DNA of 64,000 nt from the NCBI GenBank assembly GCA_002413835.1, contig DHXU01000009.1, forward strand, positions 269,802 to 333,801, written 5' to 3'. This DNA comes from Candidatus Saccharibacteria bacterium UBA5148. Lineage in GTDB: Bacteria > Patescibacteriota > Saccharimonadia > Saccharimonadales > UBA4665. The translations under genes were made by a program, and so were the position numbers. Below are positions 17,815-26,614 of this stretch, one piece after another. The notes beneath the pieces are model-generated. The model did not search any database. It was not told where the DNA came from and worked only from the letters and a program-made list of their open reading frames with translations. Each line of letters starts with the position of its first letter. Position 1 is the stretch's first letter.

Positions 17815-18473
17815 TGAAGAATCCTACTGCGCCGAGGATGCATTTCGCCGTCAAACAGCGCGGCTTTACAATTATCGAACTGATGATTGCCACCGTCGTT
17901 TTTTCGATGATATTACTGATTGTCACGGCCTGCATCCTGCAGTTCAGCAAACAATATTACAAAGGCATCATTGCCAGCTCAACTCAGAATACGGCCCGTA
18001 ATGTGATGGATGATATCGTTCGTTCAATCCAGTTTGATACCGGCTCTGTATACCCGCTGACTAGTGGTCCAGGCAGCGGTTGGTGTATTGGTGAGACAAA
18101 GCGCTACAGTTACAAATTAAACCAGCAGGTCACCGATAAAAAGCCCTTTGCGTCAAATCAGGGCTTCCATGCCCTGGTATCCGACACTACGACTACTGAT
18201 TGCAAGGGTTCGGGGGCTTTGGACGTCGCCAATCTGTCAGCAGGATTATCGACTACCAATGCCCGTGAGTTACTTGGCCAGCACATGCGCCTGGCGAAAC
18301 TCGATATTGCCGGCAGTAATAACCTGTACACGGTCACTATACGGGTGGTTTACGGCGACGATGAACTTCTGACCGACCCGACCGATCCAGGGACAAATTG
18401 TAAATCTTCGGCCGGCTCACAGTTCTGTGCCGTGTCACAACTTACCACAACCGTAAAGAAGCGAGTAAACTAA
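17814..18473 (+). CDS. Type IV pseudopilin, PilW/PulJ-like
   Basis: A 219-residue prepilin. The leader ends KQRG before FTIIELMIATVVFSMILLIV, with Glu at position 5. The C-terminal domain has cysteines at SGWCIG, TTDCKG, GTNCKS and SQFCAV, suggesting two disulfides. The ELMIA..VFS form of the N-terminal helix resembles PilW/PulJ minor pilins that initiate the pilus tip. One-base overlaps on both sides show translational coupling within the minor-pilin operon. Confidence 0.85.
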   Translation: MKNPTAPRMHFAVKQRGFTIIELMIATVVFSMILLIVTACILQFSKQYYKGIIASSTQNTARNVMDDIVRSIQFDTGSVYPLTSGPGSGWCIGETKRYSYKLNQQVTDKKPFASNQGFHALVSDTTTTDCKGSGALDVANLSAGLSTTNARELLGQHMRLAKLDIAGSNNLYTVTIRVVYGDDELLTDPTDPGTNCKSSAGSQFCAVSQLTTTVKKRVN

Positions 18474-20275
18474 TGATAATGCATCATACTCACCACCATG
18501 GCCGAAGCCGCAGTAACCAATCAGGCATGATATCCATATTAGTTACTATGATCATGATGATCGTCATCAGCTTGATCGTGCTCGGCTTCGCTCAGGTATC
18601 ACGCCGCGAGCAGCGCCAGTCACTCGACCGGCAGCTCAGTGCCCAGGCGTTTTTTGCGGCAGAGAGCGGCGTCAACGACGTCCGTGATATTATCTCCAAA
18701 CTGCCGGCCGGCACAGATATTCCCGAAAAGACTAGCTGTGACGAACAAGATGTCTATACCACCAATCCAAACATCGATCTGGCAAAGCAAGTTTCCTATA
18801 CCTGTTTACTGGTGTCTGCAAGATTGAACGACATCAAAGCCGATCTGGAAGCTGATGGCGATTCCAAGACTGAGACGCTCCAATCGGCCGGGGCTCCGAT
18901 CAAGACCATGCATATCAAATGGGTACCGGCGACAGCGCCGCCACAGAGCGATGTTAATTCGAAATGTAAACCTACTGTTCCTGCCAGCGCGAATTTTGAA
19001 CGCAACGTATCCTCGGGCGGCTGGAATTGTCCCTACGGTGTACTGCGCATGGATATCGTACCAACGGATTCTCTGAGCCGTAGCAACCTGACTGTCAATC
19101 AGAAGACAATGTTCATGTATCCGACCAGTGCCTTTGGTAGCGGTTCACAGGACTACAGTGCGTCGGGTGGCACGGTGCCAGCTATGAAATGCACCGCTGC
19201 GGCCGGCTGCAACATCTACATCACCAACATGCCGCCCGGCGTCTCCTCATATGCTCTCCGGCTCAACGCTATCTATGTCGGCGGTACCTTCGATATAACG
19301 GCCACAGACGCCGGTGGCACCAGCGTGGAGCTCAAGAACGCCCAGGTATTGGTAGACGCAACAGGCAAAGCCCAGGATGTGCTGCGCCGTATCCAGGTAC
19401 GTCTGCCGCTCGTTCAATCAGGAAAGACACCAGATTATGCAATTGAGTCAGCCAGCTCGGTCTGTAAGCGGTTTCAAACCGATTCAAACAACTTCCGCAT
19501 CCTCGGCATAAAGGGCCAGGACGCGAATAATCCCCTCTGCCTGGCCCTGAAGATTCAGACAGTTCCGCCGCCACCGAACATCGTTGCTTGTAGCAACCGC
19601 GGCCCGAATCAGCTCGTGAATGGTAATTTTGCAAGTGGTGCAGGTGCATCGCACCTGGTGAATCAGGCTACGTATGGTTTTACTTCCAAATTGCCGTACC
19701 GCGGACCGAATCTCTTTCCTGATGATTACGGAGTTAACGGCTCTACCGCAGAGTTCAGGGGCTGGACCGGTGGGTTCTCCATACAATCAAAGGCGAATTA
19801 TACAAATAATGCCAATCAGTTTGTCCGCCCATTCAATGGTGACACTACGGTCAGCCCAGCTGTGCCGGCTGCAAACAATGTATTCTATGGCAACCCCAAT
19901 CAGTCTGTCAATGAACCGAAGGGCACGCTCCACGTCTATACGTACACTGGCTCGATCTGGCAGACATCCGTCACTGGTCTGACCGGCGATACGACATACG
20001 ATTTCACTGGTTATTTTGCAAACGTTCTGACGGACAAGTGGTTCCAGAACAACCCGACATCAGCCAATCCAATCATCGAATTTGTGGTTGACGGCACGGT
20101 AGTCCGTCCGAAGCAGGAAATCGGTAAGTCACAATCTAACTGGCAACGGTTGACGCTGACCTTCACGACAAAGCCTGGCCAGACATCAGCTACTTTCAGT
20201 ATCAATGATTACGGCGGCAATATACTAGGTGATGACTTCGGCATATCATCACTCGGTGTCTACGAATGTATGTAA
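18473..20275 (+). CDS. PilX-like minor pilin with large C-terminal extracellular domain
   Basis: A 600-residue protein. The N-terminal helix SGMISILVTMIMMIVISLIVL followed by SRREQRQSLDRQLSAQAFFAAESG is the PilX_N signature, which lacks the classical FTxxE pilin start. About 350 residues of cysteine-containing beta-rich sequence follow. A C-terminal region from about residue 385 (NQLVNGNFASGAG, then TLTFTTKPGQTSATFSINDYGG) has the jelly-roll pattern of carbohydrate-binding or discoidin-like modules. A tip adhesin of the pilus is a reasonable inference. It is the last gene of the minor-pilin operon. Confidence 0.8.
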   Translation: MIMHHTHHHGRSRSNQSGMISILVTMIMMIVISLIVLGFAQVSRREQRQSLDRQLSAQAFFAAESGVNDVRDIISKLPAGTDIPEKTSCDEQDVYTTNPNIDLAKQVSYTCLLVSARLNDIKADLEADGDSKTETLQSAGAPIKTMHIKWVPATAPPQSDVNSKCKPTVPASANFERNVSSGGWNCPYGVLRMDIVPTDSLSRSNLTVNQKTMFMYPTSAFGSGSQDYSASGGTVPAMKCTAAAGCNIYITNMPPGVSSYALRLNAIYVGGTFDITATDAGGTSVELKNAQVLVDATGKAQDVLRRIQVRLPLVQSGKTPDYAIESASSVCKRFQTDSNNFRILGIKGQDANNPLCLALKIQTVPPPPNIVACSNRGPNQLVNGNFASGAGASHLVNQATYGFTSKLPYRGPNLFPDDYGVNGSTAEFRGWTGGFSIQSKANYTNNANQFVRPFNGDTTVSPAVPAANNVFYGNPNQSVNEPKGTLHVYTYTGSIWQTSVTGLTGDTTYDFTGYFANVLTDKWFQNNPTSANPIIEFVVDGTVVRPKQEIGKSQSNWQRLTLTFTTKPGQTSATFSINDYGGNILGDDFGISSLGVYECM

Positions 20276-20293
20276 GCGCAGATGAGTGAGTTG

Positions 20294-21211
20294 CTAAGAT
20301 GAGTGAGAGTTGTGAAACTGTTCGTGAATTTTCTTGAGGTGCGGATCGGTGACGTGCGTATAGATCTGCGTCGTGGCGATATTGCTGTGCCCGAGCATAG
20401 CCTGGACAGAGCGTAGGTCGGCACCATTCATCAGCAGGTCGGTTGCGAAGGAATGGCGCATAGTGTGCGGCGAGACGTGTTTGGTTATACCGGCCAGCAG
20501 GGCGTAATTTGCGACAATCCGTTGAACGCTGCGGGCTGTTAAACGGTGAAAGTTGCCGCTCAGGTCAACCATTTTGCGGCCGCCGTAGCGTACGAATAAC
20601 GGCCTCGTGTTGTCCTTTCGCTTGTCAATGTACTGCTGCAACCACTTAGCCGCTTCGTCACTGATGAAGATCGGCCGGTCCTTTTGCCCCTTACCGCGCA
20701 CCATGAATTCCTTGCGCTTCAGGTTGATGTGGTCCTTGTCGAGCCCGACCAGCTCTGAGACGCGCAGTCCGGTGCTGAAGAGCAGCTCCAATATCGCCCG
20801 GTCTCGTAACCCGGCTTCAGTCTGCAAGTCTGGCTGGTCCATGACACGTTGTAACTCGCCTTCGTTCAAAAAGGTGACTTGCTTACGGACGGTTTTTGCC
20901 AGCTCAATTTTGTCGGATGGCAGGGCGGGGATGTCGCGCTTGGCACAGAATTTTAGGAAACTGCGCAGCGCTATCAGGTGGTAGTTCTGCGTGTTTTTCT
21001 GTAATTCATCCGAAACATTGGTACCAAGGCGGTTCAGCCACAGCCGCCACTTGCGGATCAATTCAGGATTGATGTCGCTGATCATGATGTCACCGGCAAA
21101 GTCCGACAGCCGACTCAGATAGTGGTCGTAATTGGCGATCGTCTTCTGAGAACGGCCTTGCTCGACCTCCAGATACTCCAAAAAATCGACGATGGCTTTG
21201 TTGTAGTGCAT
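20294..21211 (-). CDS. xerD: Tyrosine recombinase, XerC/XerD type
   Basis: A 305-residue protein with an N-terminal SAM-like DNA-binding domain (YLEVEQGRSQKTIANYDHYL) and a catalytic domain. It has the Arg in STGLRVSEL, Lys in RGKGQKDRP, HxxR in SPHTMRHSFATDLL, the second His in LGHSNIATTQ and Tyr in IYTHV. Length and motifs fit a chromosome dimer resolvase rather than a phage integrase. An upstream in-frame extension to 21280 is rejected because TACAAT (21218-21223, minus strand) lies six bases before the ATG at 21211. It is divergent from the next gene. XerC versus XerD cannot be settled here. Confidence 0.9.
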   Translation of the reverse strand: MHYNKAIVDFLEYLEVEQGRSQKTIANYDHYLSRLSDFAGDIMISDINPELIRKWRLWLNRLGTNVSDELQKNTQNYHLIALRSFLKFCAKRDIPALPSDKIELAKTVRKQVTFLNEGELQRVMDQPDLQTEAGLRDRAILELLFSTGLRVSELVGLDKDHINLKRKEFMVRGKGQKDRPIFISDEAAKWLQQYIDKRKDNTRPLFVRYGGRKMVDLSGNFHRLTARSVQRIVANYALLAGITKHVSPHTMRHSFATDLLMNGADLRSVQAMLGHSNIATTQIYTHVTDPHLKKIHEQFHNSHSS

Positions 21212-21309
21212 ATGTTTATTGTACGACACATCCGACCAAATGATAGCGGACCCTCTGCTAGTGTATGATATTTGTCTCATCTATACATTTGTGTTATAAT
21301 TTAATACTA

Positions 21310-22623
21310 ATGTCTGAAACAGAATCAGTGCCAGCCGCCGAGCCTATGCCGGAATCAGAATTCTATGATTTTTTGAACGGTGTCGGTAACCATGAGGCCA
21401 AACTGCTGGTCACTACTCTGTTATTTCAATATACAAACCGCTGGTTCAGCAGAAGCGATTTATATGCCGAACTTATCGATAGGCAACAGCCCGTGGTCGG
21501 CTGGGCGATGGGTGACTCACTTCCGATTAGTTACTGCCGTGAAAGCCTTGAGCCAATCGGCGCTGTCGCCAAAGGTAGGGTCTCTAATTCTCGTGGTCAA
21601 TCAGTCACAGCTTTCAGGGCCATACCGGAAAAGACGCAAACCGCTCTCGCGCTCAGTGGCGCGTTACTGGAGTGGTCGCTAGACTATCCTGATCATTCGC
21701 TCCAACAGTTACTTGGCAAGACTCAATCTAACGGAAGCTTACGATCACCACAGGTGCGTCATGCTATGTACCTGGATATTGCCACGAGCCCTGATGTTGT
21801 TTCCTTGGTCTCATTGACTGACTCACTTGGTTTACGAGAGGACAATGGCAAGGAACAAAGAATTCTGCAGACTCAGATAGAACAAATGAAAGCACTCGGC
21901 ATCATCAACTTCCGAACCAGACTCAAAGATTATGATCCGACACTGGAAATCTGCGGCGAACGTCAGAGGCCGGAGCGACTCGATACGCAGCGCGTGAAGC
22001 GTGCTCTCAATCGTACACTGGAAAGTTTCGAATTACACCAGCGAATGCCGCGTAGTAAACTACTCGAGCTAGTCCTGACAACAGATCCTGGAATTGAAGT
22101 GGAGGCTGCAAAGATAGCTATTTCTGGCATGGCGTACACCAAACGGCGTATAAAAGTTGTCGAAAATGCCGACGCGGCCGAAGCTAAATCTTCCGAACTG
22201 ACAATTACCCCGTCGTATCAAGCGCCGGTTGCCAGTCTGGTTGAAGTGCTGGCTAATGTTACGAGTGGGTATGATAGTGCTGGATCTAGAAAAACAGCAA
22301 TACAAATCCTTAATAACCCCTCAGCCGTGAGCGCGCTGATGGCGAAAGCACGACAAGCCTCCAGTCAGGCCAGCCGTGTAGAAGATTTGCCGCTCGAACT
22401 ATATTCCATAGCTGAGAGGCTTGGCGGCGTAACCGTCGAAACAGCTCAATCAGAAATTCAGGAGACTCACGGGCGCGTCGTCTCAGCCACCAGGCTGAGA
22501 AGTGTGTTTGCCGAAATGGCTGAAAATGGTTTAATCGAACTTGCTCACGAGAAAACACAGGTCGGTACTCAGCGTCGACAGAACGTGTACAGGGCGCGTG
22601 GAATCAACAGTGATAATCAATAA
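21310..22623 (+). CDS. Unknown protein with winged-helix-like segments
   Basis: A 437-residue soluble protein from the ATG at 21310, which follows TATAAT (21295-21300) by nine bases; an in-frame opening at 21265 lies upstream of that promoter. Several stretches look like helix-turn-helix or winged helix units, notably near residues 20-60 (LLFQYTNRWFSRSDLYAEL) and the C-terminus (VVSATRLRSVFAEMAENGL). The middle is helical and Ala/Leu-rich. No catalytic motif, signal peptide or membrane helix is seen. It is divergent from xerD. A DNA-binding role is inferred from the helical pattern alone. Confidence 0.6.
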   Translation: MSETESVPAAEPMPESEFYDFLNGVGNHEAKLLVTTLLFQYTNRWFSRSDLYAELIDRQQPVVGWAMGDSLPISYCRESLEPIGAVAKGRVSNSRGQSVTAFRAIPEKTQTALALSGALLEWSLDYPDHSLQQLLGKTQSNGSLRSPQVRHAMYLDIATSPDVVSLVSLTDSLGLREDNGKEQRILQTQIEQMKALGIINFRTRLKDYDPTLEICGERQRPERLDTQRVKRALNRTLESFELHQRMPRSKLLELVLTTDPGIEVEAAKIAISGMAYTKRRIKVVENADAAEAKSSELTITPSYQAPVASLVEVLANVTSGYDSAGSRKTAIQILNNPSAVSALMAKARQASSQASRVEDLPLELYSIAERLGGVTVETAQSEIQETHGRVVSATRLRSVFAEMAENGLIELAHEKTQVGTQRRQNVYRARGINSDNQ

Positions 22624-22683
22624 ATCCAAGCCGGTGTATACTAGTTATAGAGTTTAAGTAAGTCCATAAGTGCAAGGATATAT

Positions 22684-23439
22684 ATGCAATCGAAGCCACC
22701 AAGAAACGTTTTAGTCGGAGGCAGTATTGTTGGCCTCATGGTATTATTCTTGCTCTTCTGTTTCCGTGTCGTCGGCGTCGGACAGGTCGGCATCATCACG
22801 CAGTTTGGCCAGGTTACCCGCGAAGCCCAGAGCGGTGTCGTTATCAAAGCGCCGTGGCCGATCCAGCACATCACCAAGATGAATATCAAGACCCAGAAGG
22901 AACAACAGGACGCTACAGCTGCCTCCAAGGACCTGCAGACCGTCACGACCACGATCGCCCTCAACTACCACCTGACGCCGTTGACGGCTAAGAAAGTCTT
23001 TGTCGAAGTCGGTACGGACTACTCGACGGTCGTCATCGATCCGATCCTACAGGAAAGCATCAAATCCGTCACCGCGCAGTACGACGCAGCCGAGCTTATC
23101 GCCGAGCGGAGTAAGGTAGAAGTCGCATTGCAGGACAAGCTGTCATCCAAGCTAACCGACCGCGGCATCACCGTCGATAATGTGTCGATCGTTAATTTCA
23201 GCTTCTCCGACGCTTTTAATCAAAGTATTGAGCAGAAGCAGGTAGCCCAGCAGAATGCCCAAAAGGCTCAGTACGAACTACAGACAGCGACCACGAATGC
23301 TCAGGCTCAGGATGTCCAGGCTAAGACGCTGACTCCGGAATACCTGGAGCTCCAGGCTATTCAGAAATGGGACGGCCACATGCCAGCAACAGTCGCAGGC
23401 GGCAGTGGTACGATCCTGAGCATTCCGCTCACCAAATAA
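22684..23439 (+). CDS. SPFH/prohibitin-family membrane protein
   Basis: A 251-residue protein with one N-terminal membrane segment (about 9-30) followed by the SPFH domain: VGQVGIITQFGQVTREAQSG, then VTTTIALNYHL and SVTAQYDAAELIAERSKVE. A helical region after it (NQSIEQKQVAQQNAQKAQYEL) is the usual oligomerising coiled coil. Family members scaffold membrane microdomains and proteases such as FtsH. AAGGA lies before the ATG. No NfeD partner or protease gene is adjacent. Confidence 0.9.
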   Translation: MQSKPPRNVLVGGSIVGLMVLFLLFCFRVVGVGQVGIITQFGQVTREAQSGVVIKAPWPIQHITKMNIKTQKEQQDATAASKDLQTVTTTIALNYHLTPLTAKKVFVEVGTDYSTVVIDPILQESIKSVTAQYDAAELIAERSKVEVALQDKLSSKLTDRGITVDNVSIVNFSFSDAFNQSIEQKQVAQQNAQKAQYELQTATTNAQAQDVQAKTLTPEYLELQAIQKWDGHMPATVAGGSGTILSIPLTK

Positions 23440-23544
23440 ATCTTCTGGAGTTCTGAGTTGCTCGCAAGTCATTGCCTGGGGCGGGTGGCAGTTTCCATAT
23501 ATCCCTGTTACAATAAGTAAAACTAAGCAGGAACCTCACGACCT

Positions 23545-24102
23545 ATGGAAAAAACTCTTATTATATTCAAACCTGATGCAGTCCAGCGCGCTCTGGTCGG
23601 TGAGATCCTGAGCCGCTTTGAAAAAGTCGGACTGAAAGTCGTGGCTATGAAAATGCTTATACCCAATGAAGCGATGCTCGTGCAGCATTATCCCGACGCA
23701 CTTGTTCCGATTGTCGGCAACAAAACTAAGAAGGATTGGGACTCATATGGAATAGAATATACTGAATCAGCCGAGGAAATCGGCCGCATGATTGTCGACC
23801 AGACCCGTGCCTTCATGCAAAGCGGTCCAGTCATCGCTGCAGTCCTGGAAGGCGGCCATGCCGCTGAAGTCGTCCGTAAGCTTGTCGGTAGCACTGGGCC
23901 CAAGGATTCTGCCCCCGGAACTATCCGTGGTGATTATGCACATCTTAGCCTCGGCCGGGCCTCACTTGCCAAAAAGGGTGCTGCCAATCTGTTGCACGCT
24001 TCCGGAAATGCCGAAGAAGCAGCCACCGAAATCGCTCTGTGGTTCAAGCCTGAGGAACTCTACGAATATTCCACCGTGCACGAACTCTTCACGCATGTCT
24101 GA
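23545..24102 (+). CDS. ndk: Nucleoside diphosphate kinase
   Basis: A 185-residue protein, longer than the usual 140-150. The N-terminus EKTLIIFKPDAVQRALVGEI and the C-terminal block PGTIRGDY are canonical, and the phosphorylated His lies in LLHASGNAEEAA. An insertion of about 35 residues follows QHYPD (containing GNKTKKDWDSYG), at the position where some archaeal and CPR enzymes are extended. It transfers gamma-phosphate among (d)NTPs. TACAAT lies about 30 bases upstream of a real leader with a weak GGAA ribosome site. A terminator follows. Confidence 0.95.
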   Translation: MEKTLIIFKPDAVQRALVGEILSRFEKVGLKVVAMKMLIPNEAMLVQHYPDALVPIVGNKTKKDWDSYGIEYTESAEEIGRMIVDQTRAFMQSGPVIAAVLEGGHAAEVVRKLVGSTGPKDSAPGTIRGDYAHLSLGRASLAKKGAANLLHASGNAEEAATEIALWFKPEELYEYSTVHELFTHV

Positions 24103-24201
24103 GCTGCCGGATAGCCAACAGACAATCCGTGAATTCATCCAAGCGCGCTTGTGTAAGAAGTTTAACCAGCCTAGCGCTAACTGGCTACTTCTTCCAAATG
24201 T

Positions 24202-24225
24202 ATCGCCCCGAAAGGGGCGATTTTC
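24202..24225 (+). terminator. Terminator after ndk
   Basis: An eight-pair stem ATCGCCCC/GGGGCGAT with a GAAA loop followed by TTTTCTT. It lies 100 bases after the ndk stop and 40 bases before tRNA-Arg. Confidence 0.8.
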
Positions 24226-24264
24226 TTATTATCAAGTATAATGTCTCATAGTCCGCCGCTATAG

Positions 24265-24339
24265 GCCCCTGTAGTTCAATGGATAAAACAACTCCGTCCT
24301 AAGGAGAAGCTGGCGGTTCGAGTCCGTTCGGGGGCACCA
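24265..24339 (+). tRNA. tRNA-Arg (CCT)
   Basis: The cloverleaf closes with GCCCCTG pairing CGGGGGC, T-loop TTCGAGT, and anticodon CCT at loop positions 34-36 after T33. The 3' CCA is encoded and the discriminator is A. The D stem has one A-C mismatch and the anticodon stem a mismatched top pair, so it is slightly irregular but foldable. Confidence 0.92.
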
Positions 24340-24400
24340 CTTACCACGCAACTATTTATATCCTGTGTAATATCTGAGATAATACCTTCAGATAACGCTT

Positions 24401-25006
24401 ATGGCAGACACGAAAAACAACCCAGAACAGGGCGAAAAACCGCCAAAATACTTCGAAGACCAGTTCGACGGTGAAGAAGTACTGTTTGTATTCCGCAAGC
24501 ACCCGATCGTCATGCGCAAGGGTTTGGTCTTCGGCCTGACTGCCTGGCTGGTCGGGCCGCTCTACACGCTGATCCTGACCTACGTCTATGCTAATAATCC
24601 CGACAAATTTCCGAGCATCGCCTTTTTCGGTTACAGCTTCCTGTTCAGTGTGCTGCTCGGCTGTCTCATCCTGCTGCCGTCGTATATCAGCTGGTATTTC
24701 AGCGTCTTCATCGTCACCGACCAGCGGCTGATCCAGATCACTCAGAAGGGGTTATTTAACCGCAGCGTCGTCGATATGGGCCTCAATCAGATACAGATGG
24801 TCAATTATCAGGTGGCCGGACTGCAGGAAACTTTGCTGTCATTTGGTACAATAAGTATGCAGACATTCGTCGGCGACCTGATTATCCACGATATCCATCA
24901 CCCAGCCAAAATACAGAAGAAGCTACTGGAGGTCTTGCGTGATAGCGGTGTGACTGCCAATTCCTACCCGTCGTTGTCAGCAGAATTACAAGAAGATGAA
25001 GCATAA
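24401..25006 (+). CDS. Membrane protein with bacterial PH (DUF304/bPH_2-like) domain
   Basis: A 201-residue protein with a charged N-terminus, two transmembrane helices (about residues 42-64 and 78-105) and a C-terminal PH-like domain. The signature is SVFIVTDQRLIQITQKGLFNRSV, followed by NQIQMVNYQVAGLQETLLSFG. This is the YdbT/bPH_2 pattern of small membrane proteins of unknown function. Its end overlaps the next gene, a PrsA-like foldase, by 11 bases, so the two form an operon that may serve envelope quality control. Confidence 0.8.
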   Translation: MADTKNNPEQGEKPPKYFEDQFDGEEVLFVFRKHPIVMRKGLVFGLTAWLVGPLYTLILTYVYANNPDKFPSIAFFGYSFLFSVLLGCLILLPSYISWYFSVFIVTDQRLIQITQKGLFNRSVVDMGLNQIQMVNYQVAGLQETLLSFGTISMQTFVGDLIIHDIHHPAKIQKKLLEVLRDSGVTANSYPSLSAELQEDEA

Positions 25007-26120
25007 GAACCCAATCAAAAAGCTCCGGCTGCCAAAATCCGGTCCTACCTCTCTTGCGCATGCCGTAAAGCGGCGTCTGCCAGGCCGTAAGTCATCCACC
25101 AACCCCCTCGAGGAAGCGCTGACAAGTTTGCCGCGCATCACCAACGAAACCGTCGCCGAACACCGCGAAGAAGTCCTGAGCAGTGCCCGCAAATATATCT
25201 ATCCGCTGCAGCACTCCCGCGACCGCATTATCAAAGTTTCCGTAGCCTTGTTCGTGGCAGCAATCGTGGCCTTCTTCATCTACTGCGGGCTGGCGTTATA
25301 CAAATTCCAGACCACATCGGCCTTCATGTATGAAGTCACGCGCGTCATCCCGTTCCCGATCGCCAAATCCGGTTCGCAGTACGTTTCCTATGAAAGCTAT
25401 CTGTTCGAGCTGCGCCACCTGACGCATTATTACGAAACCCAGCAGAAGGAAAACTTCAGCACGAAATCCGGAGCATTGCGGCTTGCCAAACTGAAACACG
25501 ATTCCATGCAAAAAGTCATCGACGATGCCTATGTCAAACAGCTGGCGGAGACCAACAACATCTCTGTCAGCAGCAGGGAAGTCGAAGACCAGATCAGTCT
25601 CGTCAAATCGCAGAATCGTCTCGGCTCAAACGACCAGATGCTCGGCGACGTTCTGAAACAATTCTGGGGCTGGTCGATAGATGATTTCCAGCGTGAGCTG
25701 AAATCCCAATTACTGAGCCAGAAGGTGGCATCCGAGCTTGACACCGGATCGCACGCCCGGGCTGCCAATGCGCTGGCCGAAATCCAGGGTGGTACCGATT
25801 TCGGAGCCGTAGCTGCCAAAACATCGGACGACCCGACAACCAAGGACAAAGGCGGCCAGTATCCGGCTGCCGTCAGCAAGACGAACCGTGATGTGCCGCC
25901 GCAGGCCGTAGATGCGCTTTTCAAGCTCAGCCCGGGCCAGACTTCCGGTGTTATCGAAGCTGGCTATGCGCTGGAAATCGTCAAGAACATCAAGCTGACA
26001 GGGGATAAGGTCGAAGGCGCCCACATCATGTTCAAGCTCCAGCCCATATCAACCTACATCGCTCCGCTGAAATCCGAGCACAAATCTCACCAGCTCATCA
26101 AACTCGACAATCCAAAATAG
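24996..26120 (+). CDS. Membrane-anchored peptidyl-prolyl isomerase/foldase (PrsA/SurA type)
   Basis: A 374-residue protein with a long basic cytoplasmic head, one transmembrane helix (about 81-103) and an extracytoplasmic SurA_N-like helical region (NNISVSSREVEDQISLV). The parvulin domain is near residues 250-335, with FGAVAAKTSDDPTTKDKGGQ and LSPGQTSGVIEAGYALEIVK. Such foldases assist folding of secreted proteins and could serve the pilus and surface proteins nearby. The start overlaps the upstream PH-domain gene by 11 bases. Confidence 0.88.
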   Translation: MKHKNPIKKLRLPKSGPTSLAHAVKRRLPGRKSSTNPLEEALTSLPRITNETVAEHREEVLSSARKYIYPLQHSRDRIIKVSVALFVAAIVAFFIYCGLALYKFQTTSAFMYEVTRVIPFPIAKSGSQYVSYESYLFELRHLTHYYETQQKENFSTKSGALRLAKLKHDSMQKVIDDAYVKQLAETNNISVSSREVEDQISLVKSQNRLGSNDQMLGDVLKQFWGWSIDDFQRELKSQLLSQKVASELDTGSHARAANALAEIQGGTDFGAVAAKTSDDPTTKDKGGQYPAAVSKTNRDVPPQAVDALFKLSPGQTSGVIEAGYALEIVKNIKLTGDKVEGAHIMFKLQPISTYIAPLKSEHKSHQLIKLDNPK

Positions 26121-26242
26121 CCAGCTGCTTGAAGGCTACAGTTGCTTTTTGACCACCAACTTGGTATTATTACCCCTGTTGTTATCCAATCCACGCAACT
26201 AGCCGCAGAAGTGCGGTAAAATAGTAAGCAGCATAGCCATCT

Positions 26243-26318
26243 GCGCTCGTAGTGAAGTGGTTATCACGCCTCCCTGTCACGGAGGAGATCGCCGGTTCAA
26301 GTCCGGTCGAGCGCGCCA
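26243..26318 (+). tRNA. tRNA-Asp (GTC)
   Basis: Acceptor GCGCTCG pairs CGAGCGC, the anticodon loop is CTGTCAC with anticodon GTC, the T-arm is CCGGTTCAAGTCCGG, discriminator G, CCA encoded. A perfect terminator hairpin begins at the last base of CCA. Confidence 0.97.
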
Positions 26319-26357
26319 ATCTAAAAGCCCATGCCGAAAGGTATGGGCTTTTAGATT
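26318..26357 (+). terminator. Bidirectional terminator hairpin after tRNA-Asp
   Basis: Arms AATCTAAAAGCCCAT (26318-26332) and ATGGGCTTTTAGATT (26343-26357) are perfectly complementary, extended by GCC/GGT around a GAAA loop to 18 pairs. The U-run lies inside the 3' arm (CTTTTAG), as with other symmetric terminators here. Confidence 0.8.
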
Positions 26358-26482
26358 GCACATGTTTCGCCTGGCTGGATCTAGGCGACCGCGAGCGAAG
26401 CGAGCAAGATCGTCGGGTCGTCGTCAAAGCCACGCGCAGAAAAAGTGAAGCGCATTTCGAGCATGGCTGCAGACGTGCGATT

Positions 26483-26571
26483 AGTCCGGTCGAGTGCGCC
26501 AAATTAAAAACTCCAGCCAACGGTTGGAGTTTTTAATTTGCTGACCTCTGACCGGACTCGACCTGGCGATC
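26483..26571 (+). repeat. tRNA-Asp remnants flanking a second long hairpin
   Basis: Positions 26483-26502 repeat the 3' end of tRNA-Asp (26300-26319) with one mismatch. They run straight into a second 18-pair hairpin (AAATTAAAAACTCCA at 26501-26515 with its complement at 26525-26539). On the other side of that hairpin, 26550-26571 read on the minus strand resembles the tRNA-Asp T-arm region (about 19 of 22 positions). Two convergent tRNA fragments around a terminator point to duplication, or to integration and loss of an element at this tRNA gene. Confidence 0.6.
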
Positions 26572-26614
26572 GCCCACCTTTGACTAACCACCACGATAAT
26601 GGTACTTTTTATCT

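Noticed and set aside
24096..24242. 48-codon frame overlapping the ndk stop
   Set aside because: It reads straight through the ndk terminator hairpin and has no recognisable composition or motif beyond it.
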